Assembly (NCBI GenBank): GCA_050298535.1
Contig: JBNKUI010000106.1
Span: 8,596 to 72,595 of the forward strand
Direction: 5' to 3'
DNA length: 64,000 nucleotides
DNA from: JABDMH01 sp050298535
GTDB taxonomy: Bacteria > Bacteroidota > Bacteroidia > Chitinophagales > Saprospiraceae
Both the position numbers and the translations under genes were made by a program. This document shows positions 35,832 through 44,863 of the stretch, piece after piece. How positions within the stretch are numbered: the first letter of the stretch is position 1; each line of letters opens with the position of its first letter. The notes under the pieces are model-generated. The model did no database searches and had not been told where the DNA came from. It was given only the letters and a program-made list of their open reading frames with translations.

Positions 35832-36656
35832 ATGACTATCAAGATGAATAAAGTAAACCGATCGGAAGTGTTAGCCCTGGCTGTAGTGGCCATGTTTACA
35901 CTTGCCGCGTGTAGTCCTGCAGGTGATGAAAGTCCGGGGCATGAGTATATGCCGGATATGTTTCATTCTACTGCCTATGAAGCCAACTTGTACGACTACT
36001 ACTATTATAATACATGGGGCTCAGAAGATGAGTATAAGCGTTACGCCCTGCCTCGAACTCCTGTAAAGGGAACGATTCCTAGGGGGTATGCGGGACTTAT
36101 GAATCATGAAGCAGCTGACCTGGAAGAGCACTTCGAGGCGATGCCTGTAAATGGTTATGTACCCTATTACTATGACGATACTGAGGAAGAACGAACACGG
36201 GCTTCTGAAGAGATCACCCGAAATCCTTTTCCTATCACAGCTGATGGTCTGGATAGAGGTGAAGAGCTTTATAATATCTACTGCGGCATTTGTCATGGAG
36301 AGAATGGTGACGGCGGAGGATATCTTTTGAGAAGCGATGGTGGTGTATATCCTGCTCAGCCTGCTAACTTTCTTTTACCAGATTTTGTAAGCGCCTCAGA
36401 AGGCCGTTATTACCATGCACTTATCTATGGAAAGAATGTAATGGGTGGGTATGCTGATAAGCTTTCGTATGAAGAACGTTGGCAAGTGATCCACTATATC
36501 CGGTCACTCCAGGCCAAGGAGGCGGGTCTTCAATATGACGAAATGGGAAACACTTTAAATCCCAATGCAACTACGATCGCTGCGATAGATGAAACTGAAA
36601 CTGATGAAGCTATGATGGAAGAGACTCCTGAGGATCAGGAGGAGGCCCATCACTAA
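35832..36656 (+). CDS. actE: Alternative Complex III subunit ActE, monohaem cytochrome c lipoprotein
   Basis: A lipoprotein with signal and lipobox MFTLAACSPAG, so it is tethered to the membrane. Start candidates are 35832 (MTIKMNKV) and 35844 (MNKVNRSEV). An upstream in-frame ATG at 35781 would overlap actD by 32 bases and put charged residues before the signal, so it is disfavoured. The haem motif is CGICHG in EELYNIYCGICHGENGDGGG, with axial Met likely in KNVMGGYADKLSYEERW. In the ACIII-oxidase supercomplex of Flavobacterium johnsoniae this subunit hands electrons to CuA. The C-terminus is acidic (EETPEDQEEAHH). Confidence 0.92.
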   Translation: MTIKMNKVNRSEVLALAVVAMFTLAACSPAGDESPGHEYMPDMFHSTAYEANLYDYYYYNTWGSEDEYKRYALPRTPVKGTIPRGYAGLMNHEAADLEEHFEAMPVNGYVPYYYDDTEEERTRASEEITRNPFPITADGLDRGEELYNIYCGICHGENGDGGGYLLRSDGGVYPAQPANFLLPDFVSASEGRYYHALIYGKNVMGGYADKLSYEERWQVIHYIRSLQAKEAGLQYDEMGNTLNPNATTIAAIDETETDEAMMEETPEDQEEAHH

Positions 36657-36663
36657 AAACATA

Positions 36664-37992
36664 ATGTTAGTAATGAATCAATTTACACTGGCAGGACGGG
36701 AGAAAACATTTTTATTCAGCCTCATGGCTTTGGGGGTGGTGTGTCTCGGCATTACTTATGTAATCGATGATGAACTTCATACACGATTTTGGAGCAACTT
36801 TCTTCACAATAGTGTATTCTTCACCGGAATAGCATTCCTGGCACTCATGTTCTATTGTGCAAATTTGATGGGACTCTCCGGATGGCACGTGGTGTTTAAA
36901 CGTGTATGGGAAGCGTATGCTCAATTTTTAATTGTGGGGCTAGTCCTGATGAGCATCATAGTGATCGGAGTATGGACACACATGCACCATTTATATCACT
37001 GGGCTGACGCTGAGGCAGTCGCTAGTGATGAGATACTAGAAGGTAAAAGTGCATTCCTCAATCCGGTGATGTACACCATATTTTCTATTGTGGTTGTGGG
37101 AGTATGGTATTTCTTTGCGCTTAAATTGCGTAGCCTATCGATTGAAGAGGATGGGGTAGAAAAGTATGATTTTTCCATCCACAAAAAACAAATGAAAACC
37201 TGGGCATCCTGGTTTTTGCCCATAGGTGGATTTACCAGTGCTGCTGTCGTGTGGCAATGGGTGATGTCCGTGGACGCTCATTGGTATAGCACTTTATTCG
37301 CATGGTACGCTACGATTAGCTGGTTTGTATCGATGCTTTGTATTACCGTGTTAACCTTGATTTTTCTGAAAAGTCGGGGTTATTATCCCCAAGTGACCGA
37401 AGATCATTTTCATGATCTTGGAAAGTTTGTTTTTGGCTTTAGTGTATTCTGGACTTATCTCTGGTTTTCTCAGTATATGTTGATTTGGTACGGTAATGTA
37501 GGGGAAGAGACCATATATTTTAGACAGAGATTTGATGACTATCCTGTCCTTTTTTATGGCAATTTGATCATCAACTTTGTACTTCCATTTTTTGTTCTTT
37601 TAAGAAATGATACCAAGCGTAAAATGGGCGTGATGGCAGTGATTTGTTCCATAGTACTCTTGGGCCACTGGATCGATTACTTCTTAATGCTAAAACCAGG
37701 AATACTGCATACTGCCCATGAAGTGATGGGACATGGAGGTCATGAAGTAGTGCAAGCCGCTGCAGATGCATCACATAATGCTGCTGCTCATGGCGCTGAT
37801 GCAGCTGGACATGCGGACCATGGAAGTGGTGCGGTTCCGGGATTTACGATTCCTGGATTGTTGGAAATTGGGACTTTCCTGGGATTCGGAGCCTTCTTTG
37901 TTTATTTCTTTATGATGCAATTGGAAAAAGCACCTCTGGTGGCAGAGCGTGATCCATATATCGATGAGAGCTTACATCATCATGTAGTTTAA
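36664..37992 (+). CDS. actF: Alternative Complex III subunit ActF, NrfD-like
   Basis: A 442-residue second NrfD-like subunit with about ten membrane helices, related to ActC and part of the proton path of ACIII. MALGVVCLGITYVIDDELHT, VWTHMHHLYHWADAEA and the WFLPIGGFTSAAVVWQWVMS stretch are family-like. Between the last helices is an A/H-rich loop (AAADASHNAAAHGADAAGHA, about residues 360-380) of low complexity. The start may be this ATG or the one at 36673 (MNQFTLAG). It begins 7 bases after actE. Confidence 0.93.
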   Translation: MLVMNQFTLAGREKTFLFSLMALGVVCLGITYVIDDELHTRFWSNFLHNSVFFTGIAFLALMFYCANLMGLSGWHVVFKRVWEAYAQFLIVGLVLMSIIVIGVWTHMHHLYHWADAEAVASDEILEGKSAFLNPVMYTIFSIVVVGVWYFFALKLRSLSIEEDGVEKYDFSIHKKQMKTWASWFLPIGGFTSAAVVWQWVMSVDAHWYSTLFAWYATISWFVSMLCITVLTLIFLKSRGYYPQVTEDHFHDLGKFVFGFSVFWTYLWFSQYMLIWYGNVGEETIYFRQRFDDYPVLFYGNLIINFVLPFFVLLRNDTKRKMGVMAVICSIVLLGHWIDYFLMLKPGILHTAHEVMGHGGHEVVQAAADASHNAAAHGADAAGHADHGSGAVPGFTIPGLLEIGTFLGFGAFFVYFFMMQLEKAPLVAERDPYIDESLHHHVV

Positions 37993-38003
37993 ATGAGACA
38001 TCA

Positions 38004-39500
38004 ATGACTGGATTAATTATTCTGATATCATTTCTTTTGTTGGCCATTGTCGTGGTCCAGATAAGTCGTATCAACGAATTAGCCAAATCGATCCGAGGGG
38101 AGGAGTATGGCAAGCAACGTAGTATTGATCGCCAGGGACGATACCTCTTGATATTCATGGTGGTATTTCTGGTGGGTTGTGTACTATCAGCTTATTACTA
38201 TAAGAATTATATGCTGGGATATGGACCCCATACAGCAGCCTCAGAGCATGGCCCCATGCTGGATCGCCTGTTCAATGTCACATTGGTAATTACAGGTATT
38301 GTCTTCTTCCTGACGCATGTAGCGCTCTTCTGGTTTGGATACAAGTATAGAGATCAGCCAGGTGTAAAGGCGGACTTTATGCCGCACGATAACAAATTAG
38401 AAGTTATTTGGACGGCCATTCCTGCATTTGCCATGTTTGCACTGGTGATTAACGGCCTCGTAGCCTGGAATAAAGTGATGGATGATGTAGATCCCGATGA
38501 AGACTATATGGAGATTGAAGCCACGGGATATCAATTTGCCTGGATCCTTCGATATCCAGGCCCCGACGGTGCCCTGGGTGCCAGAGATTTTAGAAAAATA
38601 AATGGCGTAAATCCATTGGGGCAGGACTGGACTGATGTGAAAAACCTTGATGACTTTCAGCCTTCAGAACTTGTGTTGCCAAAGGGAAAGAAAGTGCGGG
38701 TGCGTATCACAGCACGAGACGTACTACATGATTTCTACTTACCACATTTTAGAGTGAAGATGGATGCCGTTCCCGGCCTTCCCACCTATTTTGTATTTAC
38801 ACCGAATAAGACTACTGAGGAGTACAGAGAAGAACTTTCCAAATATCCTGAGTATCAGGTGCCGGCAGATCCGGCAGATCCGGATGGTCCACAATTATGG
38901 GAAGTATTTGAGTATGAGCTGGCTTGCGCAGAACTATGCGGATCCGGTCATTATAGTATGAAAAAGATAGTGCGGATCGTAGAGCCAGATGAGTATGAAG
39001 CCTGGCTACGTGAACAGCAGTCCTTTTATCTTTCTTCTATCAGAGGAGGTTCAGACGATCCCTATACAGAGCAGTTATTTGACTTTGAATTGGAAGCAAG
39101 AAAGGCGGAGTTTGATGATGCACTTTCTGCCGCTATAGAAGCCGAAGATCCTGCCGATAAGATCGTTCGTCTGAAGTATACATTTTTCGAGACGGGTTCC
39201 GCTGCGCTAACCGCTTTATCAAGGTATGAGCTTGAAAACGTGAAGGACGCAATGCTTGAAAACCCCAATATTGAAATTGAAGTAGGAGGACATACAGATA
39301 ATACGGGAGATGCAGAAGCCAACCTGGCCCTCTCACTGGCGCGTGCTGAGGCAGTGGCCAATTTCCTGGTGGATGCTGGAGTACCTCAAGAACGATTGGT
39401 CCCCACCGGATATGGACAGTTGGAACCTGTAGATGACAACGACACTGAGGCAGGCAGAGCGAACAACCGCAGGACCGAATTAAAAATTATTAGACAATAA
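38004..39500 (+). CDS. coxB: Cytochrome c oxidase subunit II fused to OmpA-like domain
   Basis: A 498-residue CoxB. Four hydrophobic helices lie at about 3-23, 48-68, 88-113 and 131-155, two more than the usual pair. The cupredoxin domain follows, with DVLHDFYLPHFRVKMDAVPG and the intact CuA site CAELCGSGHYSM (about 308-319). Instead of ending there or continuing into a cytochrome c domain, the chain runs through an acidic helical linker (LFDFELEARKAEFDDALSAA) into an OmpA C-terminal domain at about 385-498: YTFFETGSAALTAL, VGGHTDNTGDAEANLALSLA and GRANNRRTELKI, with the Asp and Arg that bind peptidoglycan. The CuA side is periplasmic, so the fusion has the right topology to tie the oxidase to the cell wall. 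It lies 11 bases after actF. Confidence 0.94.
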   Translation: MTGLIILISFLLLAIVVVQISRINELAKSIRGEEYGKQRSIDRQGRYLLIFMVVFLVGCVLSAYYYKNYMLGYGPHTAASEHGPMLDRLFNVTLVITGIVFFLTHVALFWFGYKYRDQPGVKADFMPHDNKLEVIWTAIPAFAMFALVINGLVAWNKVMDDVDPDEDYMEIEATGYQFAWILRYPGPDGALGARDFRKINGVNPLGQDWTDVKNLDDFQPSELVLPKGKKVRVRITARDVLHDFYLPHFRVKMDAVPGLPTYFVFTPNKTTEEYREELSKYPEYQVPADPADPDGPQLWEVFEYELACAELCGSGHYSMKKIVRIVEPDEYEAWLREQQSFYLSSIRGGSDDPYTEQLFDFELEARKAEFDDALSAAIEAEDPADKIVRLKYTFFETGSAALTALSRYELENVKDAMLENPNIEIEVGGHTDNTGDAEANLALSLARAEAVANFLVDAGVPQERLVPTGYGQLEPVDDNDTEAGRANNRRTELKIIRQ

Positions 39501-39512
39501 AAACCGAGGAAG

Positions 39513-41366
39513 ATGGCAAATTTGGTAGAAACCGCAAAGACCAAGGAAGAAGCCCTCATCGAAGAACTGGGATATGATGATCACTTCCATGATCACCATC
39601 ATGGAGATAAATATCAGTCAAGCTTCGTGTCGAAGTATATATTCTCAATGGATCACAAGATTATTGCCAAGCAATTTCTGATCACGGGAATGATCTGGGC
39701 AATCATTGGTGCGGCCATGTCTGTGATTTTTAGATTGCAGTTGGGATTTCCTGAAGAGAGTTTGGCCTGGATAAAGCCACTCCTTGGAAAGTGGATAGTC
39801 GTGGACAGCAGCGGTTTCGGTACACTCGACCCTGAGTTTTACTATGCTCTGGTGACAATGCACGGTACCATTATCGTATTCTTTGTCTTGACAGCGGGGC
39901 TTAGTGGTACATTTAGTAATCTTCTCATTCCATTGCAGGTAGGAGCTCGAGATATGGCCTCGCCATTTCTGAACATGCTTTCGTACTGGTTCTTTTTTCT
40001 TGCTAGTGTGATTATGTTTATCTCATTATTCCTCAATACCGGACCTTTTAGCGGTGGTTGGGTCGCTTATCCACCACTCAGTGCATTACCAGAGGCATCA
40101 TCCGGATCTAAGGCGGGTATGACTCTTTGGACAGCTTCACTTGTGTTTTTTGTGGTATCCGTACTACTGGGAGGAGTCAATTACATTACAACGGTTCTAA
40201 ACCTGCGTACGAAGGGGATGACCATGTGGCGCTTGCCGCTTACAATTTGGGCATTTTTCGTCACTGCAATTCTGGGACTGCTATCTTTTCCAGTGCTGGT
40301 TTCAGCCTTCTTCCTTCTTATGTTTGATCGAGGACTAGGTACGAGCTTTTATCTAAGCGAGATATTTATTGGAGGGCAAGCCCTGGATCATGTGGGGGGC
40401 AGCCCGATTCTTTACCAGCACTTATTCTGGTTCCTGGGGCATCCGGAGGTTTATATTATCATTCTGCCTGCCATGGGATTGGTGTCAGAGGTACTATCGG
40501 TGCAATCCAGAAAACCTATTTTTGGATACCGAGCTATGGTACTATCGATCCTCGCGATTGCATTCCTAAGTTTCATCGTATGGGCACACCATATGTTTAT
40601 GTCAGGTGTGAATCCTTTTATTTCTAACATATTTGTGGTATTTACATTGATCATTGCCGTGCCCTCGGCAGTAAAGGTTTTCAACTGGATTGCCACGTTA
40701 TATCGGGGTAGAGTCAGAATGAATACCCCGTCTTTATTTGCCATCGGATTTGTTTCAATGTTTATCTCGGGAGGTTTGACCGGGATATTCTTAGGAAACT
40801 CCGCAATTGATATCCAATTGCACGATACCTATTTCGTGGTTGCGCATTTTCATATTGTGATGGGAGTGGCAGCTTTCTTTGGAATGTTTGCGGGTATTTA
40901 TCAGTGGTTTCCCAAGATGTACAGTCGCTTCATGAACGAGACGATGGGTAAAATACATTTCTGGGGTACAATGATTGGTGCATATGTAATCTTCTGGCCT
41001 ATGCATTATCTAGGTATGATCGGAGTACCACGTAGATATTACAGCTTCGACACATTCGATGCTTTCGGTAGTTTTGACGGGCTGAATGCTTTCATTACAA
41101 TCGGAGCGATTATAACTTTTGCAGTTCAATTGTTGTTTGTTGTCAATTTCTTCTACAGTATTTGGAAAGGAAAGAAATTGACTGAGAAGAATCCATGGAA
41201 GTCCAATACACTGGAATGGACTACTCCTATAGAACCAGGTCACGGGAACTGGCCGGGTAAGATCCCAACGGTACAGAGATGGGCCTATGATTATGGTAAA
41301 GACGGAAAGGAATTTATTACTCAGGTGACGCCTCTTGCAGAAGGAGAGGAACCTTCCGATCACTAA
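39513..41366 (+). CDS. coxA: Cytochrome c oxidase subunit I, A1 type
   Basis: A 617-residue haem-copper oxidase catalytic subunit with 12 or so helices. It reduces oxygen and pumps protons. The helix VI motif LGHPEVYIIILP (Glu of A1 enzymes, cross-linked Tyr, CuB His) is present, with WAHHMFMSGVNPF (CuB His pair), HDTYFVVAHFHIVMG (haem a3 and a ligands) and MHGTIIVFFVL (haem a His). The His-rich N-terminal tail (DDHFHDHHHGD) is common in Bacteroidota. It lies 12 bases after coxB. Confidence 0.97.
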   Translation: MANLVETAKTKEEALIEELGYDDHFHDHHHGDKYQSSFVSKYIFSMDHKIIAKQFLITGMIWAIIGAAMSVIFRLQLGFPEESLAWIKPLLGKWIVVDSSGFGTLDPEFYYALVTMHGTIIVFFVLTAGLSGTFSNLLIPLQVGARDMASPFLNMLSYWFFFLASVIMFISLFLNTGPFSGGWVAYPPLSALPEASSGSKAGMTLWTASLVFFVVSVLLGGVNYITTVLNLRTKGMTMWRLPLTIWAFFVTAILGLLSFPVLVSAFFLLMFDRGLGTSFYLSEIFIGGQALDHVGGSPILYQHLFWFLGHPEVYIIILPAMGLVSEVLSVQSRKPIFGYRAMVLSILAIAFLSFIVWAHHMFMSGVNPFISNIFVVFTLIIAVPSAVKVFNWIATLYRGRVRMNTPSLFAIGFVSMFISGGLTGIFLGNSAIDIQLHDTYFVVAHFHIVMGVAAFFGMFAGIYQWFPKMYSRFMNETMGKIHFWGTMIGAYVIFWPMHYLGMIGVPRRYYSFDTFDAFGSFDGLNAFITIGAIITFAVQLLFVVNFFYSIWKGKKLTEKNPWKSNTLEWTTPIEPGHGNWPGKIPTVQRWAYDYGKDGKEFITQVTPLAEGEEPSDH

Positions 41367-41389
41367 ATATAAAAGTTGTTGTAACAGGG

Positions 41390-42298
41390 ATGCGAAAAGA
41401 TCCGATCATACAATCTGCTGTAGCTAGTTCGAAAGCCAATGTCTATACAAAATGGCAGGACTATAGCATGTTGATAAAGGCCCGACTTACCTTTTTAGTG
41501 GTTTTCAGTGCAATGATGGCTTATCTCATCGTGGCAAAGGATACTTTTTCCTTACTGTCATTCATGATTTTGGCGATTGGTGGTTTTTCGATCACGGGTG
41601 CTGCTAATGCTTTAAATCAGGCACTGGAGAAAGACTATGACAAGATGATGTCGAGAACCGCTAACCGACCGGTGGCGACAGGAAGAATGTCGGTAAGTGA
41701 AGCCGTGCTGATTGGAGGTCTATTGTTTGTATTGGGTATTACGCTGCTTGCATTTTTTAATCCCTTGGCTGCCGTTTTAGGAGCTACAGCGGTAGTGAGT
41801 TATGCCTTCATTTATACTCCAATGAAGCGTAGTACACCTATGTCAGTATTTGTGGGTGCTATTCCAGGCGCATTGCCCACCATGATTGCGGTAGTGGCAG
41901 CAGAGGGTAGCATTACCCCTTGGGCTATTGCACTCTTTGGGATTCAATTTTTCTGGCAATTTCCGCACTTTTGGTCGATAGGATATCTGGGTTATAATGA
42001 CTATAAGCGAGCGGGTTTCAAGTTAGTACCGGAACTCAATGATGAGGTGCATCCCAATTTGGGTCTCCAATCGACGATTTTTACGGTGTTATTGATTCCT
42101 TGCATTATGGCTCCATATTTTTTGGGTCTCATGTCAATAACACCAACCGTTATTTGTTTGATATTGACAGTTGTATATGGATGGTTTGGATGGTTAATGC
42201 AGCGTGAGAAAAGTGCAAAGACAGCTAGACAGCTGATGTTTGCCTCCTTTTTCTATTTACCGTTGGTACTCATCATTTTTTATTTAGGAACATGGTAG
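41390..42298 (+). CDS. ctaB: Protohaem IX farnesyltransferase (haem O synthase)
   Basis: A 302-residue UbiA-superfamily inner-membrane enzyme with about nine helices. It adds the farnesyl group to haem B to give haem O, needed for the a-type haems of the neighbouring oxidase. The first Asp-rich motif is visible as NALNQALEKDYDKMMSRTAN, then RPVATGRMS. GIQFFWQFPHFWSIGYLGYN, a CtaB mark, is present. The gene lies 23 bases after coxA and 4 bases before the next subunit. Confidence 0.95.
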   Translation: MRKDPIIQSAVASSKANVYTKWQDYSMLIKARLTFLVVFSAMMAYLIVAKDTFSLLSFMILAIGGFSITGAANALNQALEKDYDKMMSRTANRPVATGRMSVSEAVLIGGLLFVLGITLLAFFNPLAAVLGATAVVSYAFIYTPMKRSTPMSVFVGAIPGALPTMIAVVAAEGSITPWAIALFGIQFFWQFPHFWSIGYLGYNDYKRAGFKLVPELNDEVHPNLGLQSTIFTVLLIPCIMAPYFLGLMSITPTVICLILTVVYGWFGWLMQREKSAKTARQLMFASFFYLPLVLIIFYLGTW

Positions 42299-42302
42299 AG
42301 TT

Positions 42303-42884
42303 ATGGATTTAACAGTGAATAAACCAACATATAATCAGAATAAGATCTCACCACTGAAGTTTGCTTTGTGGGCCAGTCTTGCTAGCATCTCGATGATGTT
42401 CGCCGGGTTTCTCAGTGCCTATCTGGTTCGGCAGGCAGCAGGTAATTGGTTTGAATTCGTACTTCCGAATCTATTCCTTTGGAGTACGGGTATTATGCTG
42501 CTGAGCAGTGTGACTATGTATCGTGCAGTCAAGGCCTTTAGAGAGGAGGACGAACGGTTATATAAGAGCATGTTATTGGCGACATTTTGTTTGGGTATTG
42601 TGTTTATAATCACCCAATATCAAGGTTGGTTAGCCATGCAGGCAGCGGGTATAGATCTTAAAGGTAATCCTTCCGGAGCCTTTGTCTACCTTATCAGTGG
42701 TGTCCACGTAGCACACGTGGTAGGGGGGATAGCTGCTCTCTTTGTAGCATTGATTCATGGGTTTACACTACCCTTTAAAGTGACTGAAAGAAGAAAAACT
42801 AGATTAGATATAACCGCCCACTACTGGCATTATGTGGATGTCTTGTGGGTAGTGCTGTATTTATTTTTAACATTTTACCGATAA
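42303..42884 (+). CDS. coxC: Cytochrome c oxidase subunit III, short form
   Basis: A 193-residue five-helix subunit III homologue. The SMMFAGFLSAYLVRQAAGNW stretch, SGVHVAHVVGGIAALFVA and the final HYWHYVDVLWVVLYLFL (the W-H-F-V-D-x-V-W motif as W-H-Y-V-D-V-L-W) identify it. A second, longer subunit III gene follows 9 bases on. Paired subunit III genes at this site are frequent in Bacteroidota, where one may serve as an assembly or lipid-binding partner. Confidence 0.92.
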   Translation: MDLTVNKPTYNQNKISPLKFALWASLASISMMFAGFLSAYLVRQAAGNWFEFVLPNLFLWSTGIMLLSSVTMYRAVKAFREEDERLYKSMLLATFCLGIVFIITQYQGWLAMQAAGIDLKGNPSGAFVYLISGVHVAHVVGGIAALFVALIHGFTLPFKVTERRKTRLDITAHYWHYVDVLWVVLYLFLTFYR

Positions 42885-42893
42885 GAATTACTT

Positions 42894-43763
42894 ATGTCAG
42901 CAGAAACAGCGCATGGACATGCCGTGATGGAAAGTGATGAGAAGCTTTGGTCTGGAGGTAAATCGCCTTTTAAATCCAGCTACGGAAAGCTTATGATGTG
43001 GTATTTCCTGCTTTCAGATGCCTTTACATTTGCAGGTTTTCTGATTGCTTATGGTACTTTGAGATTTAGTATGAACACATGGCCTGTGCCAGATTATGTG
43101 TTTTCCAGTTTTCCATTCCTCGAAGGCACACATTACCCACTCCTCTTTGTGAGCTTGATGACTTTCATTCTGCTTGCTAGCTCCTTTACTATGATCCGGG
43201 CCGTACAGGAAGGTAAGGAAGAGAATAAATCAGGTGTAGTAAAGTGGATGATTTTCACCATCATTGGAGGTGCTATGTTCCTGGGATGCCAGGCATGGGA
43301 GTGGACTACTTTGATTGCTACCGAGCATATGACGGTGTCTACAAATCCATTTGGTACTCATACTGCATCAGGTGTATATCTTGATGATGCACATGGACAT
43401 GCATACGCTTCCGGAGCCGAGGCTGAGACTTTTGATGAAGGTGAGACATACCTGATTCATAAAGCAGATGGCGAATGGTTGAAAAGACGGTTTAGATATA
43501 CTTCCGGCCCTAATGAGGGAATCGTGGCACAGCAAGATTTTGGGCCCAAGGCTTTTGGAGCCTTATTCTTTTTCATCACTGGATTTCACGGATTTCACGT
43601 TTTCTCGGGTGTCTTATTCCTGATCATCATTGCGGTCAATGTTGCTAGTGGTTTATATGTGAAGCGGAGAAACGGCTATGAAATGGTAGAAAAGATAGGG
43701 CTGTATTGGCATTTTGTGGACCTTGTATGGGTCTTCGTATTCTTAGTGTTTTATCTACTTTAA
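42894..43763 (+). CDS. coxC: Cytochrome c oxidase subunit III, long form
   Basis: A 289-residue subunit III with helices at about 30-52, 72-98, 113-132, 215-245 and 260-285. It shows the FHGFHVFSGVLFLI and HFVDLVWVFVFLVF motifs. Between helices three and four it carries about 75 soluble residues (TEHMTVSTNPFGTH, DDAHGHAYASGAEAETFDEG, KRRFRYTSGPNEGIV) absent from the short paralog just upstream. Such a periplasmic loop could help docking with ACIII; this is inference. Confidence 0.93.
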   Translation: MSAETAHGHAVMESDEKLWSGGKSPFKSSYGKLMMWYFLLSDAFTFAGFLIAYGTLRFSMNTWPVPDYVFSSFPFLEGTHYPLLFVSLMTFILLASSFTMIRAVQEGKEENKSGVVKWMIFTIIGGAMFLGCQAWEWTTLIATEHMTVSTNPFGTHTASGVYLDDAHGHAYASGAEAETFDEGETYLIHKADGEWLKRRFRYTSGPNEGIVAQQDFGPKAFGALFFFITGFHGFHVFSGVLFLIIIAVNVASGLYVKRRNGYEMVEKIGLYWHFVDLVWVFVFLVFYLL

Positions 43764-43796
43764 TATTTAGTTTAGAAGTAAATCAAAAGAAAAAAT

Positions 43797-44255
43797 ATGT
43801 CTGCACATACATACGAGGAGTCGAAGGGTATTGCGAGAAAGACAATCATCATACTGGGTATCGTGACGATTATTGAGGTCTTGATTGCTTTGGTTGGTAA
43901 AGGATATTTGATACCCGGCGTTGAATTTTATGATTCATACTTAGGTAACTTTCCTATCGGTAGAACACTCATGTATCTGGCAATGATAAGCCTGAGTGTT
44001 TATAAAGCCATCCTTGTGATCTTTGAATTTATGCATATGAAGTACGAGGTCAAAGGCTTAATGAGAAGCGTGTTGGTTCCCACGGCCTTGTTGATATGGG
44101 CCATTATTGCCTTCTTCATGGAAGGGGACTATTGGAAGAATTCAAGAAATATGATTTCTGACAAGAATCAGCAGCAAGTAGAGACAAGTATAAGACCGGT
44201 AGGAGGTCCCATCAAGGTGGAAGAGCCTTCAGCGGATGACCATGGTGGACATTAG
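43797..44255 (+). CDS. coxD: Cytochrome c oxidase subunit IV family protein
   Basis: A 152-residue three-helix protein (about 18-38, 57-81 and 90-110), with the AMISLSVYKAILVIFEFMHM motif (usual K-A-x-x-V-x-x-F-F-M-H-M) of the CoxD/COX4 prokaryotic family. The C-terminal tail is soluble and charged and ends DDHGGH. It is the last of the core oxidase subunits here. Confidence 0.9.
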   Translation: MSAHTYEESKGIARKTIIILGIVTIIEVLIALVGKGYLIPGVEFYDSYLGNFPIGRTLMYLAMISLSVYKAILVIFEFMHMKYEVKGLMRSVLVPTALLIWAIIAFFMEGDYWKNSRNMISDKNQQQVETSIRPVGGPIKVEEPSADDHGGH

Positions 44256-44298
44256 TTCTCTGGTATGTAAGGCTTTACTCAAAAAGTAGAGTTTAAAA

Positions 44299-44327
44299 TA
44301 AACATTCAGCCGCCATTCGAATGTTTA
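44299..44327 (+). promoter_or_regulatory. 9-bp hairpin between coxD and downstream genes
   Basis: TAAACATTC pairs perfectly with GAATGTTTA around an 11-base loop. It sits in the only gap of near 100 bases inside the oxidase locus. No U-tract follows directly (the next bases are CTGATTAGTCTTTT), so attenuation or mRNA processing is more likely than full termination. Confidence 0.5.
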
Positions 44328-44353
44328 CTGATTAGTCTTTTAATAGGATAAGT

Positions 44354-44863
44354 ATGCAAAGAAAAATAGTACAGACCCTTATACTGTTACTATTGTTGGT
44401 GGTGTTTCCTTTAGTATCGTGGATTTACCTTCGAGATGGTTTAAACTATCGATTGAATATCCTAGATGAGTTGAGACCCAAGTCCGAAATACCCGCATCT
44501 TCTGATTTTTTTGACACCCGGGCTATTCAAATATTATATAGTAATGCCAGGACCGAATACAGTGATCGACTAGCTCCTATCATGGAGCATTTTAGTGATC
44601 AGGGGTCTATGGTTCAGTTTAAGCATTTCGACTATCAGGCCCAGGGAGCTTTTAGGGATAGTCTGATGAAAGTGTGGGAAAATAAGTACCCATCTGCATC
44701 ATTTGGCGAAAGTGTATTTCTTGCAGATACGAGCAATCAGATTCTTCAGTGTTATAGATTGGAAGAAGATCAAGACGTGGCGGCTTTAACAGAGCATATC
44801 GCATTTATCATTCCCCGGGATCCGGAAAAGGATTTTGACTACATACCAGAAAAGGAGAAATGA
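44354..44863 (+). CDS. Membrane-anchored protein in the SCO position
   Basis: A 169-residue protein with one N-terminal helix (residues 6-26, LILLLLLVVFPLVSWIYL) and a soluble periplasmic domain of about 140 residues. In many Bacteroidota oxidase loci a SCO copper chaperone stands here, before DUF420. This protein has strand/helix spacing compatible with a thioredoxin fold (IQILYSNARTEYSDRLAPIM, SVFLADTSNQILQCYRLEED) but only one cysteine and no CXXXC copper site. I therefore call it a possible degenerate SCO relative, or an unrelated protein in its place. Its stop overlaps the next start by four bases (ATGA), so they are translationally coupled. Confidence 0.7.
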   Translation: MQRKIVQTLILLLLLVVFPLVSWIYLRDGLNYRLNILDELRPKSEIPASSDFFDTRAIQILYSNARTEYSDRLAPIMEHFSDQGSMVQFKHFDYQAQGAFRDSLMKVWENKYPSASFGESVFLADTSNQILQCYRLEEDQDVAALTEHIAFIIPRDPEKDFDYIPEKEK

